A DNA stretch of 64,000 bases from Anaeromyxobacter sp. (GCA_016718565.1 JADKCZ010000005.1:310001-374000), one strand, 5' to 3'. Shown: positions 30,631 to 40,225, numbered from the stretch's first letter. Numbers and translations: made by a program. The notes: generated by a model not told the origin, from the sequence alone.

Positions 30631-31983
30631 CTAGGCGGCGGGCAGGACCTGGTCGATGGTGACCAGGTCCACCAGCCCCTTGAGGCCGTACAGCGCCGGG
30701 ATGATCACCTCCGGCGGGTGGCGGCGGCGCAGGGCGGCCACCTTCTCGGTGCCGGCGCGGTAGGCCGGCAGGTACATGCGCCCCATCAGCGGGTGCTGGC
30801 CCCAGGCGCCGGAGAGCTTGTCGGCCCGCTCGGCCGAGACCAGGAAGTCGGCGCGCAGCGCGGCGGCCACCTCGGCCTGCGGCCGTCCCTCGCCCCAGGT
30901 GAGCCAGGAGGACTGGTTCTTGGCGTCGTCCTGCAGCAGCGCCAGCAGCAGGCCGAGCTGCAGGTCCTCGTCGGGCAGGTCGGCCACCTCGGTGACGCCG
31001 AAGGCCATCAGCAGGGCATTGTTGGCGATGCCCTCGGAGAGGGCGGCCCCGCGGGTGTTCATGGTGAGCACCGTGCCCTCGAAGCCCACCTGCCCCTGGA
31101 CGTAGAGCCCCTGCAGCAGGGCGAAGGTGGTGACGTGGCCCGGCACCACCTCGTGGCTCACCAGCTGGGCGAACTCCGGGACCGAGATCTGCAGCGAGGC
31201 GTTGAGCTCGTAGGTGGCCTCGTAGCGCGGCTGGCCGGCCTGGTCGCGCTCGCGCCCCACGTAGTTCATCGAGCCGGAGAACCAGGCGTCCTCGATGGGC
31301 AGGAACTGGATGTTGGCGCGCGGGACGTCGCGCAGCGCGGCCGGTAGGTGGGGCACCAGGTGGCGGCGCGTCCCCTCCTCCAGCTGCGCGATGAAGGCGT
31401 CGGCCAGCTGCTTGATGGACTTCTTCGGCACCAGCCGGGCGGCGCGCCAGGCGTCCACCGCGGCCAGCAGCTCGGGGCCGGTGCGCGAGGGGTGGCCGGC
31501 GCGGGCCAGGAGCTCTGCCACCCGGCGCCGCTTCTCCTCCGGACGCGACGGCTCGGGGGCCTGCCCGCTCGAGGCCAGCACGCAGCGCTCGTAGGGCACC
31601 TTGGGGCCGCGGCCCAGCCGCTCCTCGGAGAGCTCCCACATGATGCCCAGGCTCTCGGCCATGGCCTCGAGGTAGGCGCCGCGCAGCCCGCCCAGCCGCG
31701 TGGCCTCGGCGGCCAGCGACCGGACCGCGCCGGGCACGTCCACCGCGGCCAGGTAGGCGTCGATGGCCGCCACGTCCGGCTGCTTGGCCCCCACGCCGCC
31801 GCTCTCGCGCAGCGCGGCCGCCGCCGGGTGGGCGTAGGCCGGCGGCAGCGGCGCGTCGGAGAACCAGGAGTCGGCGATGAAGCGGCCGACGCCGGACGGG
31901 TTCGTGACGTCGCCGCCCCAGAGGGTGTCGACGCCGAGGACGGCGGTGGCGGTGGCCTGGTCGAGCGCGCTGGTGTCGGGCAT
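30631..31983 (-). CDS. DUF885-like zinc metallopeptidase
   Basis: The 450-residue protein has the motif HEVVPGH (about residues 272-278). This corresponds to the HExxPGH zinc site of DUF885 peptidases, and a downstream Glu-containing helix LSEGIANNALLMAFG is present. There is no signal peptide, so it is cytosolic. I chose ATG 31983 (MPDTSALD), since the open frame further upstream is low-complexity. It is divergent from the OPT transporter, so a role in peptide use is possible (inference). Confidence 0.75.
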   Translation of the reverse strand: MPDTSALDQATATAVLGVDTLWGGDVTNPSGVGRFIADSWFSDAPLPPAYAHPAAAALRESGGVGAKQPDVAAIDAYLAAVDVPGAVRSLAAEATRLGGLRGAYLEAMAESLGIMWELSEERLGRGPKVPYERCVLASSGQAPEPSRPEEKRRRVAELLARAGHPSRTGPELLAAVDAWRAARLVPKKSIKQLADAFIAQLEEGTRRHLVPHLPAALRDVPRANIQFLPIEDAWFSGSMNYVGRERDQAGQPRYEATYELNASLQISVPEFAQLVSHEVVPGHVTTFALLQGLYVQGQVGFEGTVLTMNTRGAALSEGIANNALLMAFGVTEVADLPDEDLQLGLLLALLQDDAKNQSSWLTWGEGRPQAEVAAALRADFLVSAERADKLSGAWGQHPLMGRMYLPAYRAGTEKVAALRRRHPPEVIIPALYGLKGLVDLVTIDQVLPAA

Positions 31984-32092
31984 GGGCCCCTCTCTACCGG
32001 CGCCCCGGCGCGCGCGCAATTCCGGCCGACCGGCCGGAACGCGGCTAGACTCGGGCCGCCTGGGGCCGCCTGGCCCCTTCCCCGGAGGCTGG

Positions 32093-34087
32093 ATGGACGC
32101 TGCCGACACCCGCTCGCTCCCCGAGAACGCCTACCTGCCGCTGCGGCCCGGCGAGACCTACCAGCCGGTGGTGCCAGCCGCCGCGGACGTGCCGGAGTCC
32201 ACCTGGCGCTCGGTGTCCTGGGGCGTCTTCCTGTGCGTCATCTTCACGGCCGCCTCGGCCTACTCGGGCCTGAAGGTCGGCCAGGTCATGGAGGCGGCCA
32301 TCCCCATCTCCATCCTGGCCATCGGGCTCGGCCGGGCCTACCCGCGCCGCTCCACCCTGCTCGAGAACGTCATCATCACCGGCATCGGCGGCAACTCCGG
32401 CGCGGTGGTGGCGGGCGCGGTCTTCACGCTGCCGGCCCTCTACATCCTCAAGCTCGACCCCCACCCCTGGCAGACCATCTTCATCTGCGTGGCCGGCGGC
32501 GCGCTCGGCGTCCTGTTCCTCATCCCGCTGCGCCGCTACTTCGTGCGCGAGACCCACGGCCAGTTCCCCTTCCCCGAGGCCACCGCCATCACCGAGGTGC
32601 TGGTGACCGGCGAGAAGGGCGGCTCCCAGGCCACCCTGCTCCTGCAGGCCACCGGCATCGCCGCCCTCTTCGACTTCTTCGTCACCACCTTCCAGGTCTG
32701 GAAGGAGACCATCGACCTGCGCTTCATCCCGGCCGTGGAGGCCCTGGCCCAGAAGGCCCGCATGACCCTCTCCTTCGACGCCCTGGGCTTCATCCTGGGG
32801 CTCGGCTACGTCATGGGGCTGCGCTCCTCCATGCTGCTGTGCGCCGGCGGGGTGCTCTCCAACCTGGTGCTGGTGCCGCTCATCTGGTTCCTGGGCAGCC
32901 ACTTCCCCGAGGCGGTCTACCCGGGCACCAAGGCCATCTCGGCCATGGACGCCAACCAGATCTTCCGCGCCTACGTGCGGCTCATCGGCGTGGGGGCCAT
33001 CGCCACCGCCGGCATCTTCGGCATCCTCAAGTCGCTCAAGATCGTGGCCGGCTCCTTCGGCATCGCCGTGAAGGCCTTCCGCGCCGGCGACCACGGCCTG
33101 GAGCGCACCGACCGCGACGTCTCCATCATGGTCATCCTGGGCGGGGTGGTGGTCTCGGCCCTGGCGGTGGCCGGCTTCCTGGGCAACCTCACCGCCTCGG
33201 CCGCGGTGGTGGGGGTGGGCCTGGTGCTGGTGCTGCTCTTCTCCTTCTTCTTCACCTCGGTGGCCGCCAACGCCATCGCCACCACCGCCCGCAACCCGGT
33301 CTCCGGCATGACCATGCTCACGGTCATCGTCTCCTCGGTGGTGCTCCTCGAGTTCGGCCTGTCCGGCCGCACCGGCATGTTCTTCGTCATGGCCATCGCC
33401 GGCATGGTCTGCACCGCCCTCTCGGTCTCGGGCCAGACCGTCACCGACCTGAAGGTGGGCTACTGGCTCGGCTCCACGCCGCGCGCCCAGGAGCGGGTCA
33501 AGTTCCTCGGCGTGGTGGTGGCCGCGGTGGTGGCCGGCCTGACCATCGTGCTGCTGGCCGAGTACTTCCAGTTCGGCGAGGCGGCCCCGGGCGACACCCG
33601 CACCGTGCTGGCGTCCCCCCAGGCGTCGCTCATGAAGGTGCTGGTGGAGGGGTTCATGAGCCACCAGCCGGTGGCCTACCTGCTCTTCGCCATCGGCGCG
33701 GTCATCGCCGTCACCATGGAGATGCTGGCGGTGCCGGCCCTCACCTTCGCCCTCGGCATGTACCTGCCGCTGGAGCTCAACTCGCCGGCGCTGGTGGGCG
33801 GGCTCATCGCCCACTGGCTCACCAGGCGGTCGGAGCGGGTGGGCGGCGAGGCGGGGCGCGGCATGCGCGAGCGCGGCGTCATCGTGGCCTCGGGCCTGCT
33901 GGCCGGCGGCGCGCTGGGCGGCGTCTTCGGCGCGGCGCTGCGCATGGTCCCCGGCTACCACGAGGGCTGGGTGAAGCTGCCGTTCTACGACCACGAGGCC
34001 ATCTCGCAGTCGGTCAGCCTGGTGGCCTTCCTGGGGCTGTGCCTCTACCTGTGGTTCGCCTCGGTGCGGCGCGGCCGGGAGGCCTGA
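32093..34087 (+). CDS. OPT-family oligopeptide transporter
   Basis: The 664-residue inner-membrane transporter has about 15 hydrophobic helices. OPT features include YSGLKVGQVMEAAIPISILAIG, NSGAVVAGAVFTLPALYI, FPFPEATAITEVLVTGE and a C-terminal block TFALGMYLPLELNSPALVGG. OPT proteins import oligopeptides or metal chelates using proton motive force. GGAGG precedes ATG 32093, and TAGACT (32046-32051) is a plausible -10 with a leader of about 35 nt. It is divergent from the DUF885-like peptidase. Confidence 0.93.
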   Translation: MDAADTRSLPENAYLPLRPGETYQPVVPAAADVPESTWRSVSWGVFLCVIFTAASAYSGLKVGQVMEAAIPISILAIGLGRAYPRRSTLLENVIITGIGGNSGAVVAGAVFTLPALYILKLDPHPWQTIFICVAGGALGVLFLIPLRRYFVRETHGQFPFPEATAITEVLVTGEKGGSQATLLLQATGIAALFDFFVTTFQVWKETIDLRFIPAVEALAQKARMTLSFDALGFILGLGYVMGLRSSMLLCAGGVLSNLVLVPLIWFLGSHFPEAVYPGTKAISAMDANQIFRAYVRLIGVGAIATAGIFGILKSLKIVAGSFGIAVKAFRAGDHGLERTDRDVSIMVILGGVVVSALAVAGFLGNLTASAAVVGVGLVLVLLFSFFFTSVAANAIATTARNPVSGMTMLTVIVSSVVLLEFGLSGRTGMFFVMAIAGMVCTALSVSGQTVTDLKVGYWLGSTPRAQERVKFLGVVVAAVVAGLTIVLLAEYFQFGEAAPGDTRTVLASPQASLMKVLVEGFMSHQPVAYLLFAIGAVIAVTMEMLAVPALTFALGMYLPLELNSPALVGGLIAHWLTRRSERVGGEAGRGMRERGVIVASGLLAGGALGGVFGAALRMVPGYHEGWVKLPFYDHEAISQSVSLVAFLGLCLYLWFASVRRGREA

Positions 34088-34169
34088 CCGGACGCGGGCC
34101 GGCGGGGCGGGGGCGCCCACCGGTCCCTGGCGCGCTGTGCCCCGGGCCGATCCCCGGTAGCATGTGCGC

Positions 34170-35312
34170 ATGCCCTCGCTCCACCAGGCCGGCCGGGTGG
34201 CCGGACTCCTCGCCGCGCTGCTCCTCCCGCTCACCGCCCCCGCCGGCAGCACCCCGGCCGCCCTGCCCCAGCCGGCGCCGGCCACGCTCGACGAGGCCTC
34301 GGCCGGCCGCTTCGCGGCGCTGGCCCTGGCCTGCGTCCACCGCGAGTACCCCAACAAGGTCTCCCACGTGCTGGCGGGCGACGCGGACGCCCGGCCGCCG
34401 CGCCAGCTGACCCCGGCCTTCTACGGCTGCCTCGACTGGCACTCGGCGGTGCACGGCCACTGGCTGCTGGCGCGCCTGGCCAGGCTCTACCCCACGGCCC
34501 CCTTCGCGGCCGAGGCCCGGGCCGCGCTGGCCGCGAGCCTCACCGCCGCCAACGTGGCCGCCGAGGTGGCCTACCTGCAGGGCAAGGGCCGCGCCTCCTT
34601 CGAGCGCCCGTATGGCCTGGCCTGGCTGCTGCAGCTCACCGCCGAGCTGCGCGCCTGGAAGGACCCGCAGGCGCAGGCCCTGGCCGCCGCGCTGGCCCCG
34701 CTGGAGGCGGAGGCCAGCGAGCGGCTGCTCGGCTGGCTGCCCAAGCTGCGCCACCCCATCCGCTCCGGCGAGCACTCGCAGACCGCCTTCGCCCTCGGCC
34801 TGGTGCGCGACTGGGCGGTGGGGAAGGGGGACGCCGCGCTGGTGAAGCGGCTCGACGCCCACATCCGCAGCTTCTACGAGCGGGACTTCACCTGCCCCAT
34901 CGCCTACGAGCCGTCCGGCGAGGACTTCCTCTCGCCCTGCCTGGCCGAGGCGGACCTGCTGCGCCGCCTCATGACGCCGGCCCGCTACGCCGCCTGGCTG
35001 ACCCGCTTCCTGCCCACCATCCCACAGCGCCCCTTCCAGGCCTGGCTGGCCCCGGCGCCGGTGACCGACCGCGCCGACCCCAAGCTGGCCCACGCCGACG
35101 GCCTCAACCTGAGCCGCGCCTGGATGCTCTACGGCATCGCCGCCGGCCTGCCGCCCACCGACAACCGGGTGGCCGTGCTGCACGCCACCGCCACCGCCCA
35201 CCACCAGCTCACCCTGCCGGCCGTCACCGGCCAGCACTACGAGGGCGGCCACTGGCTGGGGACCTTCGCCGTCTACCTCACCAGCGAGGCCTGGCGGTCG
35301 TCGTCGCGCTGA
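34170..35312 (+). CDS. DUF2891-family exported protein
   Basis: The 380-residue protein has a signal peptide (LLAALLLPLTAPAGS, about 11-25) and an all-helical body with Trp/His-rich repeats (GCLDWHSAVHGHWLL, RSGEHSQTAFALGL, QHYEGGHWLGTFAVYL) typical of DUF2891. The fold suggests an alpha/alpha toroid as in glycosidases or lyases, but activity is unknown. TAGCAT (34158-34163) ends six bases before ATG 34170, which favours that start over GTG 34164. Its end overlaps a small convergent gene by 40 bp. Confidence 0.8.
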   Translation: MPSLHQAGRVAGLLAALLLPLTAPAGSTPAALPQPAPATLDEASAGRFAALALACVHREYPNKVSHVLAGDADARPPRQLTPAFYGCLDWHSAVHGHWLLARLARLYPTAPFAAEARAALAASLTAANVAAEVAYLQGKGRASFERPYGLAWLLQLTAELRAWKDPQAQALAAALAPLEAEASERLLGWLPKLRHPIRSGEHSQTAFALGLVRDWAVGKGDAALVKRLDAHIRSFYERDFTCPIAYEPSGEDFLSPCLAEADLLRRLMTPARYAAWLTRFLPTIPQRPFQAWLAPAPVTDRADPKLAHADGLNLSRAWMLYGIAAGLPPTDNRVAVLHATATAHHQLTLPAVTGQHYEGGHWLGTFAVYLTSEAWRSSSR

Positions 35313-35476
35313 ACCAGCAGCGGGCCGGGCTCCAGCGACCCCTGCAGCTCGAAGGCCACGAAGACCCCGGCCAGCAGGGCCAGCAGGGTCACCAGGCCGG
35401 CCGTCAGGCGGATGGTGTTGCGCCGGTCGGTGGCGCAGTCCCAGCAGCCGCAGCCCCAGTGTCCCTCGGTGTCCAT
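35273..35476 (-). CDS. small single-helix membrane protein with CGCWDC motif
   Basis: The 67-residue protein begins MDTEGHWGCGCWDCATDRR. One membrane helix (about 25-47) and a polar tail follow. The CxCxxC cluster ahead of a helix suggests metal or redox binding on the N-terminal side (inference). It overlaps the DUF2891 gene end to end by 40 bp and has no clear ribosome-binding site, so it is less certain. No family recognised. Confidence 0.5.
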   Translation of the reverse strand: MDTEGHWGCGCWDCATDRRNTIRLTAGLVTLLALLAGVFVAFELQGSLEPGPLLVQRDDDRQASLVR

Positions 35477-35707
35477 CGGCGCCCCCGGCGGTGTGGCGCG
35501 CCCCGTCGGCGCGTGCACCACTGAGACAGGCGCCGGCTGCCGGCTGTGACCGGCCGTGGCTCGTGGCCCCGGTGCCCCGCGGCAGGGCCGGGCCCGCCGC
35601 CCCGGCAGGCGCGCCCCGGCCGGCGAGATCCCAGGAGAAACGCCCTCGCTCGACGGGGGTCCCCCCTCGGGGTTGCGGCCGGGGCCGAGGGAGCCTAAAC
35701 AAGGCCC

Positions 35708-36331
35708 GTGCCCGTCCGACCCACGCTGGTCCCAGCCCTGCTCGCGCTGGGTGTGTCCCTCCTCGTCCCGGCCTGCAACCGCGACGAGGTCACCCACTTC
35801 CGCGTCGCCAAGGCGCCCCAGGCGGCCGACGGAGTCGGTGGCCAGGCGTCCCACGCCGGCGCGCCCGCGCCGCCGCCCGGCATGGCCGGCGACGTCGCCC
35901 CGCCGCCCGCGCCGGATCGCGGCCTGCGCTGGACCCTGCCGAAGGGCTGGACCGATCAGCGCTCCGGCGGCGGCATGCGCTACGCCACCCTGAAGGCGCC
36001 GGTGGCCGGCCGCATCGACGCCTCGGTGGTGGTGCTGCCCGGCCCGGCCGGCGGGGAGCTCATGAACGTCAACCGCTGGCGCGGGCAGATCGGGCTCGGG
36101 CCCATCGACGAGGCCACCCTGGCCGCCGCCCGCAGCGCCGTCGCCAGCCCGGCCGGCACCATCTCGGTCTACGACTTCACCAGCGACGGCGAGAAGAAGA
36201 GCCGCCTCATCGCCGGCCTGCTCGAGGCCGGCGGGTCCACCTGGTTCGTCAAGGTGACCGGCGACGCCGCCCCGGTGGGCGCGGCCGCCAAGGACTTCAC
36301 CCAGCTGCTGGGGAGCCTCCGCCTTGAATAA
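35708..36331 (+). CDS. lipoprotein, first gene of cytochrome c biogenesis operon
   Basis: The 207-residue protein has a lipobox LVPAC (Cys about residue 23), so it is probably anchored to a membrane. A Pro/Ala/Gly linker (about 40-68) leads to a compact domain of about 135 residues (LRWTLPKGWTDQRSGGGMRYATL, SSS-free, strand-rich). GTG 35708 start; an eight-base overlap with resB indicates coupled translation. A role in cytochrome c maturation is suggested by position only. Confidence 0.75.
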   Translation: MPVRPTLVPALLALGVSLLVPACNRDEVTHFRVAKAPQAADGVGGQASHAGAPAPPPGMAGDVAPPPAPDRGLRWTLPKGWTDQRSGGGMRYATLKAPVAGRIDASVVVLPGPAGGELMNVNRWRGQIGLGPIDEATLAAARSAVASPAGTISVYDFTSDGEKKSRLIAGLLEAGGSTWFVKVTGDAAPVGAAAKDFTQLLGSLRLE

Positions 36332-37490
36332 CCTCCTCCACAAGGTCTGGGACGTGCTGACGTCCCTCAAGCTCACCATCGTCTGCCTGGCCATCCTGAT
36401 GGTGCTGGTCATCGGCTGCACCCTGGCCCAGGTCAGCCTGGGCACCTGGGGCGCCGTCGAGATCTACATGCGGGCCTGGATCGTCTGGTGGCGCCTGCCG
36501 GGCACCTCGCTGTCGCTGCCCGTCTTCCCGGGCGGGGCCCTGGTGGGCCTGGTGCTGATGTTCAACCTGGCGGCCGCCCAGCTGAAGCGGATGGAGCTGT
36601 CCTGGAAGAAGCTCGGCCTGTGGATCGTGCACGCCGGCCTGATCCTGCTCTTCGTCGGCGAGTTCATCACCGGCGTCTACCAGGTGGACACCCGCCTGGC
36701 CGTCGAGGTGGGGCAGACCGTCGACTTCGTCGAGAGCCCCCGCGAGAACGAGCTGGTGGTGACCGACGTGACCGATCCGGCGGCCGACGAGGTCTACGGC
36801 CTGCCGGAGGGCCTGCTGGCCCGGGCCGACTCCATCCCGCTGCCGGGCACGCCGCTGACCATCAACGTGAAGAAGTTCTTCCGCAACGCCCAGCTGGGCA
36901 GCCGCCGCCCCACCGACCCGCCCTCGCCGGCCACCATGGGCGTGGGTCCGGGGGTGGCGGTCTTCGAGCTGGCGGCGGTGGCCAACGACGAGGACGTCAA
37001 CCGCACCAGCGCCTTCATCGAGCCGGTGGCGGGCGGCAGGAGCTACGGCACCTGGCTGGTCTCCAACGTGCTGGGCGCCCCGCAGTCCTTCACGCACGAG
37101 GGGCGCACCTACGAGCTGGCCATGCGGGCGCGGCGCTGGTACCTGCCCTACTCGGTGACGCTCAAGCAGTTCCGCCACGACGTCTACGAGGGGACCCAGA
37201 TCCCCAAGAACTTCTCCAGCCTGGTGCAGCTGCGCGACCCGGCCCGCAACGAGGACCGCGAGGTCCTGATCTTCATGAACCAGCCGCTGCGCTACGCCGG
37301 CAAGGCCTTCTACCAGGCCAGCTTCGGCAAGGGCGACACGCTCTCCATCCTGCAGGTGGTGGAGAACCCGGGCTGGCTCCTGCCCTACATCTCCTGCGTC
37401 CTGGTGGGGATCGGCCTCATCGTCCACTTCGGCATCGCCCTGCGCCGGGCGTTCAAGCGGCGCGCAGCACTCACGGAGGCGACCACATGA
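36324..37490 (+). CDS. resB: ResB-like cytochrome c biogenesis protein (System II)
   Basis: The 388-residue membrane protein has an N-terminal helix pair (SLKLTIVCLAILMVLVIGCTLAQ, about 12-34, and a second about 65-85), a third helix (KLGLWIVHAGLILLFVGEFITG), a large periplasmic domain (about 120-345) and a final helix. This is the ResB/Ccs1 layout; with CcsA it delivers heme to apocytochrome CXXCH sites. The TTG start at 36324 overlaps the lipoprotein gene, and its stop overlaps ccsA by ATGA. Confidence 0.88.
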   Translation: MNNLLHKVWDVLTSLKLTIVCLAILMVLVIGCTLAQVSLGTWGAVEIYMRAWIVWWRLPGTSLSLPVFPGGALVGLVLMFNLAAAQLKRMELSWKKLGLWIVHAGLILLFVGEFITGVYQVDTRLAVEVGQTVDFVESPRENELVVTDVTDPAADEVYGLPEGLLARADSIPLPGTPLTINVKKFFRNAQLGSRRPTDPPSPATMGVGPGVAVFELAAVANDEDVNRTSAFIEPVAGGRSYGTWLVSNVLGAPQSFTHEGRTYELAMRARRWYLPYSVTLKQFRHDVYEGTQIPKNFSSLVQLRDPARNEDREVLIFMNQPLRYAGKAFYQASFGKGDTLSILQVVENPGWLLPYISCVLVGIGLIVHFGIALRRAFKRRAALTEATT

Positions 37491-39340
37491 GCAAGCTCAC
37501 CCGGTACGTGCCCTGGGCCGCGGGGGCCCTGGCCCTCCTGGCGGTGGTGGTGGCGGCCCGCCCGCCGGCGCAGGTGGAGGGGCTCGACCTCGACGCCTTC
37601 GCCCGCATCCCGGTGCTGGAGGGCGGCCGCGTCAAGCCGGTGGACTCGGTGGCGCGCATCTCGCTGCTGATGATCCGCAGCAAGCAGAGCCAGCCGCTCT
37701 ACGACGCGGCCGGCAACCACACCCGCACCATCACCGCCAACGAGTGGCTGCTGGACCTGCTCTTCCGGCCCGAGGTGGCCGACCAGCAGCGCACCTTCTA
37801 CATCGACGACCCCGAGGTGCTGGCCCTCATCGGCCAGCAGCAGTCGTCCAACCGCTACTACAGCTTCGCCGCGCTCCTGCCGCACCTGGCGGAGATCGAG
37901 CGGCAGGGCGGCATGGCCCAGGGCATCGACCCCAAGCAGCGCACCCGCTTCCAGGGGGCGGTGGCCAACCTCTACGAGCGGGTCTTCCTCCACTACAAGC
38001 TCAAGAACACCGTGCAGCTGGCCGGCAACGTGCCGCTGGCCCTGGAGCTGGGGAGCCGCGCCGATCCGGCCTCGGCGCCGCGCCACCAGTCCCTGGCCGA
38101 GCTGGCCCAGTTCCGCATCCTGCCCCCGCAGGCCGGGGTGCAGGGCTCGCCGTGGCGCAGCACCGGCGAGGGGCTGCGCGACGCGGCCCGCGGCGGCCCG
38201 CTCGATCCGGGGCTGGAGCCGCTGGCCCGCATGGGCTTGGCCTACGCCGCCCGCGACGCCTCCTCCTTCAACCGCGCCGTGGCCGAGCTGACCGCCGTGG
38301 CCCAGGCCTCCCGGCCGGAGGACCTGGCCCAGGCCGGCCACGAGATCGTCTTCAACCGGGTCGAGCCCTTCTACCTGGGCATGGCCATCTACGTGCTGGC
38401 CATGCTGGCCATCTTCGCCTCCTGGCTGCGCCTGCCGGGCCTGGCGAAGGACGGCTCGCGCTGGGGCGCGGTGCTGCAGGTGCTGCAGCCCACCGCCTTC
38501 GCCCTGCTGGTGGCCGGCTCCATCGTGCACACCCTGGGGCTGGTCTCGCGGGTCATCCTGCAGGGGCGCCCGCCGGTCACCAACCTCTACTCCTCGGCGG
38601 TCTTCGTGGGCTGGGGCGCCGTCATCCTGGGCGTCGTCCTGGAGCGGCTCTACCGCCGCGGCTTCGCCACCGCGGTGGCGGCCGCCACCGGCTTCGCCTC
38701 GCTCATCGTGGCGCACCACCTCTCCGGCGACGGCGACACCATGGAGATGATGCGGGCGGTGCTCGACTCCAACTTCTGGCTCGGCACCCACGTCATCACC
38801 ATCACCATCGGCTACAGCGGCACCTTCCTGGCCGGCGCCATCGCCATCGCCTGGACCATCCGCAAGCACTTCGGCAAGGGGCTCGACGTCGCCACCTCCA
38901 AGATGCTCACCTCGATGGCCTACGGCATCATCTGCTTCGCCCTGTTCTTCAGCTTCATCGGCACCGTGCTGGGCGGCATCTGGGCCGACCAGAGCTGGGG
39001 CCGCTTCTGGGGCTGGGACCCCAAGGAGAACGGCGCGCTGCTGATCGTGCTGTGGAACGCCATCATCCTGCACGCCCGCTGGGGCGGGTACGCGCGCGAC
39101 CGCGGCATCATGGCCATGGCCATCTTCGGCAACGTCATCACCGCGCTCTCCTGGTTCGGCGTGAACATGCTGGGGGTGGGGCTCCACTCCTACGGCTTCA
39201 TGGACAAGGCCTTCTGGTCGCTGAGCGGCTTCTGCGCGTCGCAGCTGGCGCTCATCGGGCTGGCGCTGGCGGCGCCGCTCTTCACCCGCGGCGCGGCCAC
39301 CCCGCCGGCGGCGGGTGGCGCGGCGGCCAGCCGGGCCTAG
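37487..39340 (+). CDS. ccsA: CcsA/ResC-type cytochrome c assembly protein
   Basis: The 617-residue protein has an N-terminal signal-anchor and a roughly 270-residue extracytoplasmic extension, then an eight-helix CcsA core. The core contains the tryptophan-rich heme-binding WWD-type motif WGRFWGWDPKENGALL (about 503-518) and flanking His (HHLSGD, HVITITIGY, HARWGGY). It works with ResB in heme export and ligation. The long N-terminal domain (KPVDSVARISLLMI) is larger than in minimal CcsA proteins but seen in Deltaproteobacteria-like lineages. Confidence 0.9.
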   Translation: MSKLTRYVPWAAGALALLAVVVAARPPAQVEGLDLDAFARIPVLEGGRVKPVDSVARISLLMIRSKQSQPLYDAAGNHTRTITANEWLLDLLFRPEVADQQRTFYIDDPEVLALIGQQQSSNRYYSFAALLPHLAEIERQGGMAQGIDPKQRTRFQGAVANLYERVFLHYKLKNTVQLAGNVPLALELGSRADPASAPRHQSLAELAQFRILPPQAGVQGSPWRSTGEGLRDAARGGPLDPGLEPLARMGLAYAARDASSFNRAVAELTAVAQASRPEDLAQAGHEIVFNRVEPFYLGMAIYVLAMLAIFASWLRLPGLAKDGSRWGAVLQVLQPTAFALLVAGSIVHTLGLVSRVILQGRPPVTNLYSSAVFVGWGAVILGVVLERLYRRGFATAVAAATGFASLIVAHHLSGDGDTMEMMRAVLDSNFWLGTHVITITIGYSGTFLAGAIAIAWTIRKHFGKGLDVATSKMLTSMAYGIICFALFFSFIGTVLGGIWADQSWGRFWGWDPKENGALLIVLWNAIILHARWGGYARDRGIMAMAIFGNVITALSWFGVNMLGVGLHSYGFMDKAFWSLSGFCASQLALIGLALAAPLFTRGAATPPAAGGAAASRA

Positions 39341-39375
39341 TCGGCAGGCGCTGGCGGCCCATCCAGGCGCCGAGA

Positions 39376-39404
39376 CCGGCTGGCTCCAGGGCGGAGCCGG
39401 CCGG
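39376..39404 (+). terminator. hairpin after ccsA
   Basis: CCGGCTGGCTCC (39376-39387) pairs with GGAGCCGGCCGG (39393-39404) over 12 bp with one G-T wobble and loop AGGGC, 36 bases after the ccsA stop. No T tract. Confidence 0.55.
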
Positions 39405-39583
39405 TGTCGTCTGCGGCGGCGCTGGTGGGCCACGGGCGGGCCCTGCGCCCGCCGGTCGCAACCCAACGGGCGTGCGACCCTGAACCGCGCCGACCGCGCT
39501 TGAGCTCGAGCGGTGGGAAGAGGGAGGGTGCGTCCTCCGTTCCTGCCGTCGAAGCCGCCGCCCGCTCCTGCCCGGAGGACGCC

Positions 39584-39898
39584 ATGCCTGCTGCCGAGCT
39601 GCTGGTCCAGCTGGACGGGATCTTCGACCTGGGGGCCGCGGAGCGCATCGGCGAGGCCCTGGCCTCGGTGGCGCCAGGCGGCGCGCTGCGCATCGACCTG
39701 ACGCAGGTGCGGGAGTTCCACGACGCCGGCATCGCGTCGCTGGCGCGGATCCTCGGGGCCGGCGGGCAGGCCGTGTGCGTCGTGCTGAGTGGCCTGCGGC
39801 AGCACCAGCTGCGCATCCTGCAGTACCTGAACGTGGACCTGGCGGCCCTGGCCTGTGGCGCCGGGGCGAGGCCCGGCGCCGCCCTGCCTACCTGGTGA
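39584..39898 (+). CDS. STAS-domain protein
   Basis: The 104-residue protein resembles an anti-sigma-factor antagonist or MlaB-like STAS domain: LLVQLDGIFDLGAAERIGEAL, then LRIDLTQVREFHDAGIASLARIL (strand-loop-helix where SpoIIAA carries its phosphoserine). Here HDAG replaces the DSSG/DSAG motif, so phospho-switching is unlikely. Its end overlaps the small convergent gene by 11 bp. CCCGGAGG precedes ATG 39584. Confidence 0.7.
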   Translation: MPAAELLVQLDGIFDLGAAERIGEALASVAPGGALRIDLTQVREFHDAGIASLARILGAGGQAVCVVLSGLRQHQLRILQYLNVDLAALACGAGARPGAALPTW

Positions 39899-40088
39899 AC
39901 TGCACCTGCGGGTGGAGCTGGCGCGCCAGCGGGGAGCGGGTCAGCAGCGCCAGGGCCCGCTCGAGCCGCTGCGCGCCGGCGCCAGGCACCGCGTCGTAGG
40001 CAGCCGAGATGAGGTCGCCGAGCGTGGTCACCACGGCGCGCGGCACGGAGCGGGTGGTCCTGCTTGGGGTGCTGGTGGTGCGCTTCAT
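39888..40088 (-). CDS. small basic protein of unknown function with sigma-54-type promoter
   Basis: The 66-residue protein has a basic Ser/Thr/Arg N-terminus (MKRTTSTPSRTTRS) and a helical body (LGDLISAAYDAVPG, RLERALALLTRSPLA). A strong AAGGAG lies about nine bases before ATG 40088, supporting a real gene. A -24/-12 promoter (40129-40145) and a 12-bp box shared with the gene at 46452-46778 lie upstream. The protein family is not recognised. Confidence 0.7.
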   Translation of the reverse strand: MKRTTSTPSRTTRSVPRAVVTTLGDLISAAYDAVPGAGAQRLERALALLTRSPLARQLHPQVQFTR

Positions 40089-40128
40089 GGCCTGGCTCTC
40101 CTTCTCGTCGTTGGTTTCCACTTCACCT

Positions 40129-40145
40129 AGCAAACCCCTTGCCTC
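40129..40145 (-). promoter_or_regulatory. candidate sigma-54 promoter with upstream CGCAACCCCCTG box
   Basis: The minus strand reads GAGGCAAGGGGTTTGCT: GG at 40143-40142, ten bases, GC at 40131-40130, with 11 of 14 informative RpoN positions matched. CGCAACCCCCTG (complement of 40165-40176) ends 21 bases upstream of GG. Same box and spacing at 46842-46889. Predicted start about 40118, leader about 30 nt. Confidence 0.6.
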
Positions 40146-40225
40146 GACCTCTGGGGCGGGGTTACAGGGGGTTGCGCCGCCCTCGCTCCAGCCCGGCTGT
40201 CGTTTCTTCAGCCTCAGGACTGGAA

